Assembly (NCBI RefSeq): GCF_037975245.1
Contig: NC_092578.1
Span: 1,300,001-1,364,000, forward strand
DNA: 64,000 bases
Direction of reading: 5' to 3'
DNA from: Apostichopus japonicus
Lineage: Eukaryota > Echinodermata > Holothuroidea > Aspidochirotida > Stichopodidae
Part shown: positions 24,583-37,520 of the stretch, piece by piece
Numbering within the stretch: position 1 is the stretch's first letter
Layout of the letters: the number at the start of each line of letters is the position of its first letter
Position numbers and translations under genes: made by a program
Notes under the pieces: generated by a model
Databases searched by the model: none
What the model was told of the DNA's origin: nothing
Seen by the model: the letters and a program-made list of their open reading frames with translations, nothing else

Positions 24583-26853
24583 AACCGAGTAATCGCAGTA
24601 ATCGCGAGAAGAGCTATGCGATTAAGCGACTACAAAAGAAAGGGTCAACTATCAGCACTAAGTCATACTAAGGCACACACTAAACTACAGTATGGTTATA
24701 CTATAATCCACAAACCAGTATCAGCTAAACAAAAAATACAGCAAATCAAAAAGAACAGAATCTTTGACAGCTGCCCAGTATGAATTCCTGCCAATAGATT
24801 CTATCATTTCACTGTTTTGATACTAATTCAAGACTTACTGCACTATGACCATGATAGCACGCTTAACATAAACCTAGGAGGCAACACTGATGACCCCCTG
24901 AAAGGATTCCTTCTATGTTACCCTGTAGGGGTTTCACTCTTACTAAATACTTCATGAATAGCCAACAATCCTTCTGCTACATGTCCACAAAGCAACTTGT
25001 TTTCAATGAAAGAAACCAACTGAAACGGAGTCAAAGAACCAGAACAGACATGAAGTCAAAATTCCAAGTTTACTGACTTTGAACCTAATTTCCCAATTCA
25101 TGTAAACAGATGGGAGTGCAAATTTCATTTAAGGCCACACAGCACTTGATAGCTGAGCAGCAGGGAGAAGGAATTTCAATCTAATATGTGACATAATTTA
25201 CAACATAAATTTACAATTTTTTTTTAGTTTTATTTATCCGCATATCCGATTAGAATCTCCCGATTCATCTTCCATAAACTCATAAATATTTCTGATGAGG
25301 GCATATGGATCGACCAAATATGAAGATCCCTGGCAATAAAGAGATGCAGTGATGCCAATCCGAGCGGATACTGCGGTAATCAATCAAGATCTCTTCATAA
25401 TGTGCTAGATTCTTCCATTAAATCAATAACCGAGGCTCAGGTTATGCGTCGCCGTTGGAAATGAGTGCATCTGATTGCTTAGGGCAGACTTCAGGCTCAA
25501 ACTAGTACTGTCAATAGGCACATGGGGTGCTCTATTTAAGACATATGGTATGTTTAAAACAAATTTTCAATAAACACATTTTAACATGCTTATACGATGG
25601 TAGCCAAAAGTAAAAATAAAAGTAGGTTTATCCATTTTCTTCTTCTTCTTTTTTTCAACTTCAACATGTTACATGTACTGAAGAAAAAAGATGGGTAGAC
25701 GACAGTGTTGAAATATCTATCTGTTATATAAGTGACATATGATGAAGAAGAAATGACTCTGTATTTGGAAACTAATGCAACACTATGTAGTTATAGAATA
25801 TAGAAGGATGTCAAAAGTTATTGAAAAACAAGTAATTTCAATCAAATTTTCACCAATCACACACACTTCTTTTCTAATATGTGACCCTCACTAACCCCTA
25901 TCGACTAAGCAAGAAAGGAGAGTTATACTGCAGCAGACTTTACCAATCCCTATTTCGGGACAGCGTTTGATAGCATTTGTACCTCTACAACTGTCTTCTT
26001 GTTCTTTCTTCTTCTTCTCCTTTTTCTCCCCTCTCCACTCATTCCCCCCCCCCCCCAACACCCCATTTCCTTTTTCTCTAACAAAATTACACTAAATGGA
26101 AATACTTGCTTGCTAAAAACTGTACATTTTTCAACTTTAAAAGGAAGGATGTCTACATGTAATACAAACAAATTCAACACTTTTCTCAACTTTTTAGCAA
26201 GATGACTAACAATCGATAATGGAAGCTTCCTCCATCGAAGACAAAAACAATCTCTCTGAATAAACTTTACCTTAGCTTGTTGTTGCGCTAAGATCATTAA
26301 GAAAACAACACCCATCATCCTGTATTGTCTTCCAAATTAATAACAGAACTTCCTGTAGTTTTCAGGGTATAACGTTTGCACTAACTGTTGTAATAACTTT
26401 CCATGCTTAACTGTATATCCTACAGTACTGTACACATGTTGCCACCCTTCTCCAATATATGAACATACACATGAATTGCATTGACACCTTTACTGTTTAG
26501 TTTATTGCATTCACTCAAGAGGGGGAGTAGTTTCTTTGTGTGAGAATAAAGGAATCCATGATTATGGAGAAATACTAAAGAATACCAAACACAACAGCTC
26601 TGACAAAACTGAGTCTCTAGGGAGCTATTATTATCTCAATAGATACTCTTTGTTCTAAGACCATCTGTTTGGTTTCTAGATATATATAATAAGGACACAC
26701 ATGCATGACAACAATGCAACAAACTTTCTTTGTTTCCTTTTGGATAATATATGGACTGATACTGTACACTGTTGGGAACTAATGCAATCTACCTTGGTGA
26801 AACATACAAGGTTCAGCATCAACGTAAAAGCACTGCAGATAAACAATGTTCAG

Positions 26854-26888
26854 CCAGGGAGCTGCTACTGTAAGTAGCAGCTCCCTGG
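26854..26888. repeat. Perfect inverted repeat, 16-bp arms, 3-nt loop
   Basis: Arm ccagggagctgctact, loop gta, then the exact reverse complement of the arm. GC-rich relative to its surroundings. No terminator or RNA-gene context was recognised. Confidence 0.8.
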
Positions 26889-27739
26889 TTCAGCTATGTC
26901 ATCAAGATGTATGACACCATGGATAACAACTTTACATTACACAGAACGGTCTTCCCCAAAATATCGGGTTCAGTTTGGAGCTGTTATGTTGTCCCCATTA
27001 CACTGTTAATCCAAAAGACATTTTCCTTGCAATAACTGAATATTTAGCAAGAAACAAGAACAAGCCAATCTGTTGGATCAACATGTTGGCTACTTCGTGA
27101 CTCTTATAAACTCTTATAAACTCATAAAATGTTATCAAATTCAAAAGGTTAACCTTCTTGGTTCTGTGTGTAACAGGCCCCACAGTGATGCTGATTAATT
27201 CAAGTGGGACCATTTATTTATAAGTATATATGGAATAAACCAGGCTACCTCATTGCCACATCACATGTATCCTTCCTGTTTGTCACTTTAAATACAGCAT
27301 AAAAGGTACCTAATGTATACCATGGTACTTATTCCATTTATTTCTTAATTTGACCGGGGAAGTGACTAATCACTTAAAGGGTGTGAAGACTCGCACAAAA
27401 AGAAATGTCTAATGCTGGTAATCTGACCCAGTTTCGAATGAGGTGTAACAGAAGTGTTAGACACCAACATCGATCCCAGAAAATACACACACAGCTTGCT
27501 ACCGTCGGTAATTAGACACTAGGGTACAGTCAGTACATACAGCTGCGATCAATACCCACAGCACTGTGTATAAACGATACAGCGATGGACATCTCAGGTC
27601 CAGCTAAATATAACAAGGTATCACGTTTCATTACTGTCTGCATTTTGTAGCTGCACGAACAAAACGTCACTTACAGGCTACAGAAATTTAACTTTTTCAG
27701 ATGGCCACACACGGTTTGGGGCGAGTCTTTAATGCCTTT

Positions 27740-27838
27740 AAGGTGTACAGTGCTAAAAAGGTTACCAGTTCCCTCTAGACATGGTACAGGGAAAATGCTA
27801 ATGTTGTGAGGAGACAGGTAAGTAAGGAAGCTAAATAA
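27740..27838 (+). repeat. Dispersed splice-donor repeat, copy 7
   Basis: One of the best copies: gtacagtgctaaaaaggtta, cc, then tctagacatggtacaggg, aaaatgctaatgttgtgagg, gagacag|gtaagtaagg at 27811. Confidence 0.6.
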
Positions 27839-30105
27839 ATTTCACATTTCAAATAAAATTTCTTAATCCCTGTTTCTTAACTAGAATTATGAAACAAAGG
27901 ACAAGAAAAAGCTAACAACACATGCTGGGTATAGGTGACAGAACACTTAAATAGCTACTTCATACTGGTCACCTAGTGTACACGATGAACTAGTATACTG
28001 GTTACACAGAGCCAATCCATAGTGATGCTTCCCAGCAAAAGCTGGATTGTAAATCAATTAAAAGCCCAAACTCCCTCAGGCAGGCTTTACCCTTATCATT
28101 ATCAAGCCTTTGTCTGGACTCTATTTCCTTTAACTTAATTAATCGTCACAGGAATAACCTCAGACTGACCATTGACCAATGGATCTCATTTAAAATGGTT
28201 TACAACACATGCAATTTAAGGAAGTAACTTTTTAATCATACAAAGTGAATAATCTTAACAAAGGAATCCAAGGAAAGGGCAAAGTACTTCACGTAAAACA
28301 ATTTGTTATTTAGGGAAACATTGAATAGAATATGCAACTATTGACATATTTTGAAGTTCAATAGGAAGTGGAAAGAACCTTAGCTTCCTCAATAAAGTTT
28401 ATCGGTTTTATAATATAACATCTCTGGAGCGTAGCATTATGATGAAAATGAAATATCCCTGATAAATTATACTTTGGATACATAATACCAATAAGCATAT
28501 ATTATGATTATGGATGTAATATATATTTCTCTTTATAACAAATTATTTTGTGTTATGTAAATTTAATATCATATTTTTAATACAGTGATATGTAACAATA
28601 CACAATATTATTAGGAATAGTGCTTTAAAATGTACAATATTCAGGACGTATCCAGAGTATCAATTCCACAATTATAAATTTGTAAAGTTATAAATACAAC
28701 TAAGATAAAACACTGAATACAATGCTCAGTAAAACAGTTGAGTGATGGAGGTGTAGTGAGGGGGTAGGGGGTTACTCTATCTGGCAACACACCTTACATT
28801 GTTTACATAAGATCTAAACTTTTTAATAATCTACTGTATTTATGATACACAGGTACAGTCCATATATGATTCATTCATTTCCTTCTACTGTACATGCTAC
28901 CCCCTTATTCTACCCTCCTGATCCTCACAATCCCCTTGGGCCCTCCCTCTTCACTGGTTTCCTTAGTCTGGTCCATTATCTCTTTGGCAGTATGCCCAAC
29001 ATGACTATAGATGTCATTACCAGTGCATCCAATTTAAGAGAGTTAATCAAATTACCATGTCTGAATCATGGATGTAACATGCTATATACTTCACTACTGT
29101 ACCAATCTTTCAACACTCGTGCACTTTCCCGTGTGTAACATTGGATACGGTACTATTCGACTCTCTGGGTAATTATTAACCCACTTATGTCCACCCTGTC
29201 ATCTACGGTTTACTTAAAATTTCATTAGGCAGAGCTTCAAGTCCGTCCAGTGCCGAGTCCTTCCCCATATGCTGCGATTCTGTCAGGAGAATTGATCTGG
29301 AATCTCAGGTTCCACTGATGAGATGATGATGAAGTTATGATTCATCCTCCTACGTTGATGCAAGCTCTCCTCTTGGACTTTACGTATTCATACAGGTGAG
29401 TACAAGACTGAGTGGAGGAAGATGTGTACAGTTCATGTCAGACCTGTACTAGAGCCAGGCAAATGATCTTCTAAACAACACGCCACACAACAATTAAAAC
29501 CTCTGACAATTTTCATACCAAAACGACTTCAGAATAATGTGAATGTGAGTAACCAGAAAGTGCTGCATAGTGTACATGTAGGTGGACCACTACTCAAAGG
29601 TAGATTAGGTGTGAAATACGAGTAAAAGACAGGTACCTAGGAGGCTAGGAACAGACTTTAAGTAACTCTACATAATCTATGCATAATTTAAGTTACCAGA
29701 ATGCAATCCATTGATTTGCTAGATCAGAAATAAGGTTTGTAGAGGTAGTTGACAAATTTTGTCTAAAAGCTAGCTCGACTTGGCTAAAGTGACTCTCTTA
29801 TCTGTCTGCATTTTTTAATTTAAAAATATAAACCGTCTTTGGATAAAAAAAAAGTTTCAATTTATCATATTTACCGACAAATATATCAGTAAAATTTTCT
29901 AGAATTGTAATTTTTCTGACTGGTTTGCAAGATTAATTTGTCTAATATAACTTTTGAAAAGTCCACTTGACATATTAGTACTATACACAAATACAGTACA
30001 AATATAGTATATAAATTTAAAAATTTATTGACAAATATAGTACCAAAAAGCAAAAAGGGACCTATGTTTGTACAGATTTAGATCAGTTTAATCGAAAAGC
30101 TCATT

Positions 30106-30215
30106 AGTCTCCTCACAACCTTATAATTAATTGCTTTACCATGCCTAGAGCCATCAGGTAATGTGTTGCACCATCCTTCATTAGTGACCAGTCACCTCCG
30201 GGTCAACTAGCCTAC
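30106..30215 (-). repeat. Dispersed splice-donor repeat, copy 8
   Basis: The plus strand reads tctcctcacaacctta, ctttaccatgcctagagcca, ggtaatgtgttgcacc, then gaccagtcacctccgg, the reverse complement of the family order. The donor-bearing end is mutated. Confidence 0.5.
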
Positions 30216-31147
30216 TTTCATTCTAACACCTCAATTTGTTTTTTTAAATACATGCATCATATCATATGGTTGTAATTTCCAGGACTAATAATTTTTACTA
30301 TTTCTTACTTTTACGTTTTACTAACACTATGTATGATGTGTACATAAACCCAGCCAATGCATGATAAAACACTCTCCTTCTGGGGCTCTGCACCTCCTCA
30401 TGATTAATCAGGTTTCACAAATTTCTTGGTGTTTCCTCCCTTGCCTGAAATTCAATGTATCACGTTTGCCACAGACTCTACTCTCATATCAAAGTATGTA
30501 CATCCAGACACAAACTAATGTTATCTTTCTATGTCAATGTTTTCAGGCCTGATAACCATTCAAGCCAGAATGACTCACAGAGACTATATTTGTGTTCAAT
30601 TTTCTGATTCAGTGAACAAAGCAGAAGACAAACACACCATGTATGGTATACTGCATTGATATTAAAGGAAAGTAGTCAAAGTACTGATTATCCGCAGGAA
30701 GAATATGTCCAATATTTAATAATATTAAGTCTATCAAGTTCATATAGGGGTAGTCGGTGTGACAATTTTATTTCACCCTGCAATGGTTTGGAATTGTGCT
30801 GTCTATTTGCAATAGCTTTGTCACAATCTGCAGGTAGAAACCTGCTCACCTAAATCAAATGCAGGTATTGCATATAAAACAGTAAAGTCCACCAAAATCA
30901 CACCAAGAAAATTGACAGACTTACACTTAAATTTAAAGGGTGTCAACATTTTATGTGTTACAATTACTTGCACGTGATTAATGTCTGAATTAAATTGCGA
31001 TACTTAATTTGCTAATTTGTAGACTAGGAAGTTTGGAGAGCTTTTTACAAGTCAACTTATGAAATAACTAAAAGGAATAGTGTAATACACTAGTTACAGT
31101 ACATTTAGATGGTTGAGGCAATTAATAACCCAAAACTCCCTCCATTG

Positions 31148-31451
31148 CAGGCATGTAGCCAAGGGGGGCGAAGAGGGCAGCTGTCCCCCCCCCCACTGAG
31201 CATATTTTTTTTTTAATGTTTTTATGATATCGCTAGTAATTTCAAAGTGAAAATGCTAAGATGCAATTACAAGGCCTGGGAAGTGCCATTTCCAGCGATC
31301 TGGGAGGCATTTTCAGCCAAAATTTTCTTGTGCACTTCGCGCCAACTCATGCTGGCGCTACGCTTAGATAGTTTGCAATGCCATATCTACGGCTCTGAAT
31401 GTTTGCCTACAGTTTCCCCCCTCCCTTGGCAAATTCCTCGCTACACGCCTG
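31148..31451 (+). mobile_element. hAT-type MITE, CAGGC family, copy B
   Basis: A 304-bp element with perfect 8-bp flanking duplications ctccattg (31140-31147 and 31452-31459). Tips are caggcatgtagcca and gctacacgcctg. The interior closely matches copies A and C. The open frame inside it is spurious. Confidence 0.92.
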
Positions 31452-31486
31452 CTCCATTGGGTATTTAATACCCATGTTACTTACCT

Positions 31487-31545
31487 GTCTCGACTCCACT
31501 ATCGCACTTTCCCATCTACCTAATAACTGCAATAGTAGAGATGTG
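31487..31545 (-). repeat. Dispersed splice-donor repeat, partial copy 9
   Basis: The plus strand reads acttacctgtctcgactcca at 31489, giving cag|gtaagt on the minus strand, followed by tatcgcactttcccatctac. Only the donor half is recognisable. Confidence 0.4.
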
Positions 31546-31566
31546 ACTGGTCAGAGATGAGTGCAG

Positions 31567-31624
31567 TAAATTAGGAGTGTTAGGAGTGAGGAGTGAGTGA
31601 GGAGTGAGGAGAGTTAGGAAATTA
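31567..31624. repeat. GTTAGGA / GAGTGAG simple repeat
   Basis: Irregular short-unit repeat built from ttaggagtg and gtgaggagtga, directly upstream of the SINE head. Confidence 0.7.
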
Positions 31625-31857
31625 GGAGTGTTAGCTCAGTGGTTAATGCCGGTGCCTTTCAATCATAAGGTCCCCCGGTTCGAGTCACTCCCAGATTGAT
31701 GTATGTCGTCTAGTTACAGAGTTGTTGACAATTGACAATTCATTATCATGGACGTTAAATATGAATGTAAGATACTGACTTCGGTCAGCTTGCGGCTTTG
31801 ATAAGCCAATGAGGCTTCTTCGCGAGTTCCTGCTTGCAGGAAGGTCTAAAATACATA
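31625..31857 (+). mobile_element. tRNA-derived SINE
   Basis: The first 67 bp look like a tRNA: ggagtg and cactcc pair as an acceptor stem, ttagctcagtggtta matches box A with its D-loop, and ggttcgagtc matches box B. The anticodon stem (gcctt/aaggt) is imperfect with an 8-nt loop, so this is not a working tRNA. A tRNA-unrelated body follows (gctttgataagcc, gcttcttcgcgagttcctgc) and an A-rich tail near 31842-31857. The head carries an internal RNA polymerase III promoter. The 3' end is approximate. Confidence 0.75.
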
Positions 31858-33611
31858 AATACAGGACATTTCACTCGAACTAATAATATATAAAATGTAT
31901 ACCAGAACTATCTTCTTTCCTGTCATAATTCTGGGATGGCGTAGAATACACTGGACTTCAACCATCGCTACAAAACAAACCACTTCTTCATGTGGGTTGC
32001 CATGACAATATAAACTACCCACTATTCCCCACAACTTCCTGCTGTCACACATTCCTTCCTCCTAACCCGGAATATGTTACATACAACAAGAGCAGAACTT
32101 CCTTTAATCGAACTTTAACATATAAAACAGTAAACAGTCACAATGTGCAGTGCAGTAATACATGTACAACACACTTTGCCCTTTGTTGTTTGCACAAGCA
32201 CAACACATATTGGCAAGTGCGTTGTGTTTGATGACCAATTATCCAGTCATTTTTAACCAAACTCACCACATATTACTCACATCGCAATTACAACTGATCA
32301 AAAGAACACCATTTTAATTTTTTTTTTCAATTCCCGAAAAAATGGTGTTCATAATGTACTGGATTGATTGAATTTTAAATCTGATTCTATAAATTTTGTT
32401 GCCAGATACTTTTTTGTTATATTAATCACATGCAATATGCAAATTTAGTGGACACATTCAAAAGGTTCTACTAGTTGAATTATTCTTTCTTGAGTGAAAC
32501 TAGAACATTGACGTTAGAACAACATTACTATGGAATTTTAACATAGAATCCTCTAAAAAAATAACTAATAAATTGCAATTCAAATCCCTGGGCTAAATAC
32601 TAAACCAGCATCTTAACATAACATAGAGTAACATTAACATCATTAACATATGAGATCAGGATGACCTTGTTGAACAACTCATCAAAACAATGCAAAAATC
32701 AAATTTCCCTAAGGAAAATATCAAATTTTGATGTTACAGCATTAATAAAAATAATGAAGTTTATATCCATATCACAGAACCACTGATGCATGCATTTTTT
32801 GTTCAGCTTTTTATTATTTTATAGTTTTTGAACATAATTCACTACTTCATGTAGTTTGATTGAAAGGAATGATGTTTTGAGAATGTTTTAAATATCACAG
32901 TTATTATAAATGATCATTTCCGATCACTTTCACTGTCACTCATGAAAATCTCAACAAAACTAAGTACAAACTGCAAAGCTTTTATTACGGAGTTATCATG
33001 CTTTAATGCAATCTTTATAAGGCCCACAGTTTTCTTTACTAGTTAATACAGATATAAAAGCACTTGGTGATATATCGGACCAATTTCTATTGTTAGATCA
33101 ATTCTTCTACAATGACAGTATATCCTGAACTTTTCTGACATCACTATTAATTTACAATGTTCGTTAGGTAACTATTTTTCAACTGACCGCAAGTGGTCGG
33201 TCAGGAATCGCTCGATTGGTGTAAGTACTCAAAGGTTACCAGATGGTAACAAAACAGTTGTGTAAGATCAGTAGGGATCATGTAAGTTTAATTTCTCATT
33301 CACTGGTTCTCAAGTAGACAGTGACTTAATTATGATAAATTGTATCTTGAGCGAGACAGCATAGTACTGTATCTAGATGTTCTTACACTGATCTCAGAGA
33401 ACCACATCTTAGGCTAATATTGTGCAGGGTTAGTCATTACGATCCACCAGTATTTTTAATGCAATCATTTCACTTTGAAATCCTTTCCTCACGGAAGGAA
33501 ATTATCCTTGAATATGGGAGGGAAAATGATGCACCTCTGTAAACATTTGAACAGGATGACACACCTAAACTCACCTGTTAACCTTTATATACAAACAGTA
33601 ATGCTTATTTA

Positions 33612-33643
33612 TTATATATATATATAGAAAGAGAGAGAGAGAG
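33612..33643. repeat. (AT)n-(GA)n microsatellite
   Basis: An atatatatatata run followed directly by gaaagagagagagagagag. Confidence 0.85.
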
Positions 33644-33899
33644 CAGATCACACATTAATACAGGAGTGAAAAAAACATGCATTAAATTTGCTCTATCCCA
33701 AGAAGTTCCCCTTACCATGAAAACTAGATTAATGCACATGAAGAAACACTAATAGTACAAAGAAGAATCTGTACTATGATGCCATAGGTGGGAAGTCAAT
33801 TGGGGTGGGGGGAGGGGGATGTTACTGATTTTTGTATGGTTGGTAGACTGATGCGCATACTCAGAGATGATTCTAGTAAAGCCTTGTTCACATTTGAGA

Positions 33900-34075
33900 A
33901 CACAATGATAACCTGACCCTGCAAAGGGCGATCAGGATCATAGTGAAGACCGCTGGTGTACTCAGGATCTGACCCCTCAATAGTAATCTCCATTTCGGGG
34001 GGGGGGGATCCTGACCACACAAGGGCGATCAAGACTGTAGCGTGGATGCTCGGGAACCAAGTGACCCGAAATCTC
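33900..34075. repeat. Diverged direct duplication, about 110 bp unit
   Basis: cctgaccctgcaaagggcga followed by tcaggatcatagtgaagacc near 33912 resembles cctgaccacacaagggcgat followed by caagactgtagcgtgga near 34010. Two diverged copies. Confidence 0.4.
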
Positions 34076-34109
34076 TGGATATTTGACCTTGTCACTTCCA
34101 TGAAGTGGG

Positions 34110-34220
34110 TCTGTGGCGGTGCAGTGCTAAAATGAATACCAAGTTTCGTAGGCTACAGTAGGTCGATTTGAGTGCATAAATGTAGAAAATGGAGACAGGT
34201 AAGAGATGAGTGAAGTAAAT
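34110..34220 (+). repeat. Dispersed splice-donor repeat, copy 10
   Basis: gcagtgctaaaatgaatacc, then gtaggctacagtaggtcg, then gagacag|gtaagagatgag at 34192 and tgaagtaaat as in copy 6. Confidence 0.55.
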
Positions 34221-34289
34221 ATTGATAATCTAAATAGCATGATAATGATATATAAGAAACACTGAGGCAAAAACAAACCCCTCATCTCA

Positions 34290-34305
34290 CCCCCCCCCCC
34301 CCCCC
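34290..34305. repeat. Poly(C) run, 16 bases
   Basis: Uninterrupted C16 downstream of dispersed repeat copy 10. Confidence 0.95.
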
Positions 34306-36353
34306 GAGAGTTAAATATTCTAATTGCTTTAAATGCCAGGATGGCAGCTCACTCTCTCACCCTTACACTAATTATTGGCCCTCTTCCTAAATGACTGACA
34401 CATCCTTCTCAATTCTGACATAAAGAACCAGTCTTCCTTTCAAAGACGTCTCAACCACAATATGTCCGCAAAGTTCATTTACCCACAGTATAGCAAATAC
34501 ATTACCATAAATTTAAGATAAGTTGAGAAATCTTGTTACAGATGACATCGTGACAGCTCTGCGCAATCATTTGAGATCTCCCAGTCATGCAATACCAAGT
34601 TACACAGTATTGGTCATAAATATAAGAGCTATGAAATGACTATACACCTGATGAAATATCTTGACAAACTGACAGGCAGAAGATCAACCAGTTCTACAAA
34701 GATTGATGCTGTTAACGTACTGTACATTCCAGCGGGATGCCTCAACTGCATTTTCAACATGCTGAGAATATCCATTATTAGCATGGCTAATTTGCCATTT
34801 TATTTCTTTGCAATAAGATATTTTCATTAGGCAGGATATTAACAAGAGACCAAAGTCAGCTCTTAAAAGCTCTCAATGACTACAAACTCAGCTGTGCCTT
34901 CAGGAGGTCAATTTATGATTTACAATTTCCCTGGTCATCAAAATATCCACCAGCGTGTACACAGGGTGCTGCCAAAATATATAGTGGCACATTTGGCAGA
35001 TGGGTCATCTCTGACATATATATTGTAGTTTTGTGTTTCAAGTTTTTTATGGTGAGTCTGTGTAATGTGCAGAATATACGGCAAAGAAAGGCCAATAAAG
35101 GAGGTCCTGTTTACACTTAAAATCATTTCGGAGAATGGCATACTGTACATAGTAAACTGGTATACCACCATGTAAATTCCAGCCTTGATTTATAATTATA
35201 ATTTTTGTGTACAGTATGGTGCAGAGAGGCAAACTTCAAATGCTTGAAATAATTTTCTAGCTGTTGCTAACTGAATTCATGTTCCACACCTGCCTATCTT
35301 GGTATTCTGCATGCCAAGAGTCCGAATGGTGCCTTAAAACATTTCCAATTTGACCATCCCTATACAAACAGCAGGTGATAAATTTTATTAAAGTTCCAAA
35401 TTCCCACAAAGGATGCTAGTCTTACTTTGTGGAACCTTCTACAAAATTCATATTCCAAATTTGAAGCCACAATGCAAATAGAAACATGTAAAACACTTCT
35501 TGATATTCATACAAGAGAGTGTGAGTCACACACTAAACTAATAACCATAGTGTAACAGGTCACAATCTTCAGTGTGTCAGCACTACTCCATCTTTTCATT
35601 ACATCCTTTTCTTCCTATCATTGTCATTATTAGATCCAGTGTATTAGCCACGTGGGCCTGAGGCAATTTGTAAATTAAAACCTGATATGGCAACAAGTAA
35701 AAGTCCAATATTTACAGGTAAAAGCAGCCCAGATACAAGCATGCCCAGTACACAACAGCAGGATTGTTCACAAAATATTTCAAATTGACTCTTGATGTGT
35801 TCAACACTATGTTTAAGGGATCACCACTATACCAATAGTTATGTGTTTGAAAGAATGGTTTGGGAGATCCTATTTTATGAATGATGCCCACATGTATGCA
35901 CAGTATGTGTAAAATATTTCCACCTGACATGTAATTTATGCAGCCATAACAAGTCTATACAACCTAATCCTGATAGACACTTTTCATCATATTTGATTCC
36001 AAATAAGTTAAGAAACCAACTACAGTACCCTGCAAAATTATATTTTTTTAAATATCCTAAGGGCTAAAAACTTCAATCACATTTATCAAATAACCATAAT
36101 CCCACTGTTTTGTATAAAAAAACAGTCTGTTAAGTATGACAAGTGATTATGAAAGGTATACCAAATACTGTAGATCCTTGACAAATGCAAACACTGTGGT
36201 ACTTAACTATCAATAAGAATTCACACAAGATTTCAATGCCTGTGTGTCACAAAATTTGAACAGTGTAGTTCTTGGTTGGTTAAACATTATGGGCTCAAGA
36301 ACATTCTTACCAGCTATCTCCAGGGTCAGGCAAACTTTGCTAAGTATTATACA

Positions 36354-36643
36354 CAGGCACGTAGCCAAGGGGGGGGCGAAGGGGGCAGCCGCCCCCCCCT
36401 TGAGCATATTTTTTTATTATTTTTTAATGTTTTTATGATATCGCAAGTATTTTCAAAAGAGAAAATACTAAGATGCAACTTACAAGGCCTGGGAAGTGCC
36501 ATTTCCAGCAATCTGGGAGGCATTTTCAGCCAAAATTTTCTTGTACACTTCACGCCAACCATGGTGGCGCTACGCTTAGATAGTTTGCAATGCCGAATTT
36601 ACAGTTTCGCCTCTCCCTTGGCATATTCCTGGCTACGCGCCTG
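36354..36643 (+). mobile_element. hAT-type MITE, CAGGC family, copy C
   Basis: A 290-bp element with perfect 8-bp duplications attataca (36346-36353 and 36644-36651). Inverted tips caggcacgtagcca and tggctacgcgcctg. Subterminal G and C runs face each other near the left tip. Same orientation as copy B. The overlapping open frames on both strands are spurious. Confidence 0.93.
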
Positions 36644-37359
36644 ATTATACATACAAAGTATGGATTCAACTTTCTCTCCTTGTGGCTATCACCAGGATCA
36701 TACAAACTTGGCACCTAATGTAACTCTAACACAGACTGGAGAAAGGTTGTATCAACATATGACTACTAAACACTAACTGTTAATTTATCAGTTTATTTAT
36801 GTATAACATTGTGAGCTACTTCAAGGTATTAATACTTAATGTTTACATTTGCTTAAGGGATGCATAAATTGAACCAAGCTCTTATTAATGACAACAAAGA
36901 AAGTTTGACTGAGAAAATATCAATGTACTGTTCGCTTGCATTTGGATTAGTATGTACTTATTTGGCCTGTGAGCAATTATTCTTTGTGAGATTTTGAACA
37001 ATTTTGAGTTTTTGAGTTTATGAGACACACATATGTTGTCATTCTATTCTTTACTAAGTTTAAGCTGGTCAGCTGGTTATTTAATCAGAATGTGACCCTG
37101 AATTATGGAAACAATAACTCTAAATATTCTGATCCGATTCTTCAGCAAAAACTTGATATCGCCAAAACTAATTATTAATAAATGAAAAAAAATATTGTCA
37201 CACCTTTAAAAACTGCATGTGGATGAATGCTTTGCCCATAAGTCAGTTGTTTATGCCTATAGACTTAGCAGACCTGGGATACTACCTCACAACCCCAGGG
37301 GTTGCTTGGACCGTAGGTTAAGAAACATTTCTACCAATGCACTACATGGTCAGGGATGC

Positions 37360-37520
37360 AACCACTTATAATTCTGGGGGGGCTAAAGACCCCACCATAA
37401 ATCAGTGAGGGCATTCCACTACAGTGAGGGCTCATATCCCACTAATGGGAGCCCTGGCTCATATCCCACTACAGTGAGGACTCATTCCCCAATATAGGGA
37501 GGGCTCATCCCCACTTCAGG
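37360..37520. repeat. Degenerate tandem repeat (cagtgagggctcatatcccac units)
   Basis: Four to five imperfect units combining cagtgaggrctcat and cccacta. Followed by a C run at about 37588-37604. Confidence 0.55.

Noticed and set aside
31625-31691. Functional tRNA gene
   Set aside because: Only about 67 nt, imperfect anticodon arm with an 8-nt loop, and a SINE body plus A-rich tail directly follow.
36276-36644. 122-residue plus-strand open frame
   Set aside because: Covers hAT MITE copy C; homologous frames in copies A and B are not preserved.
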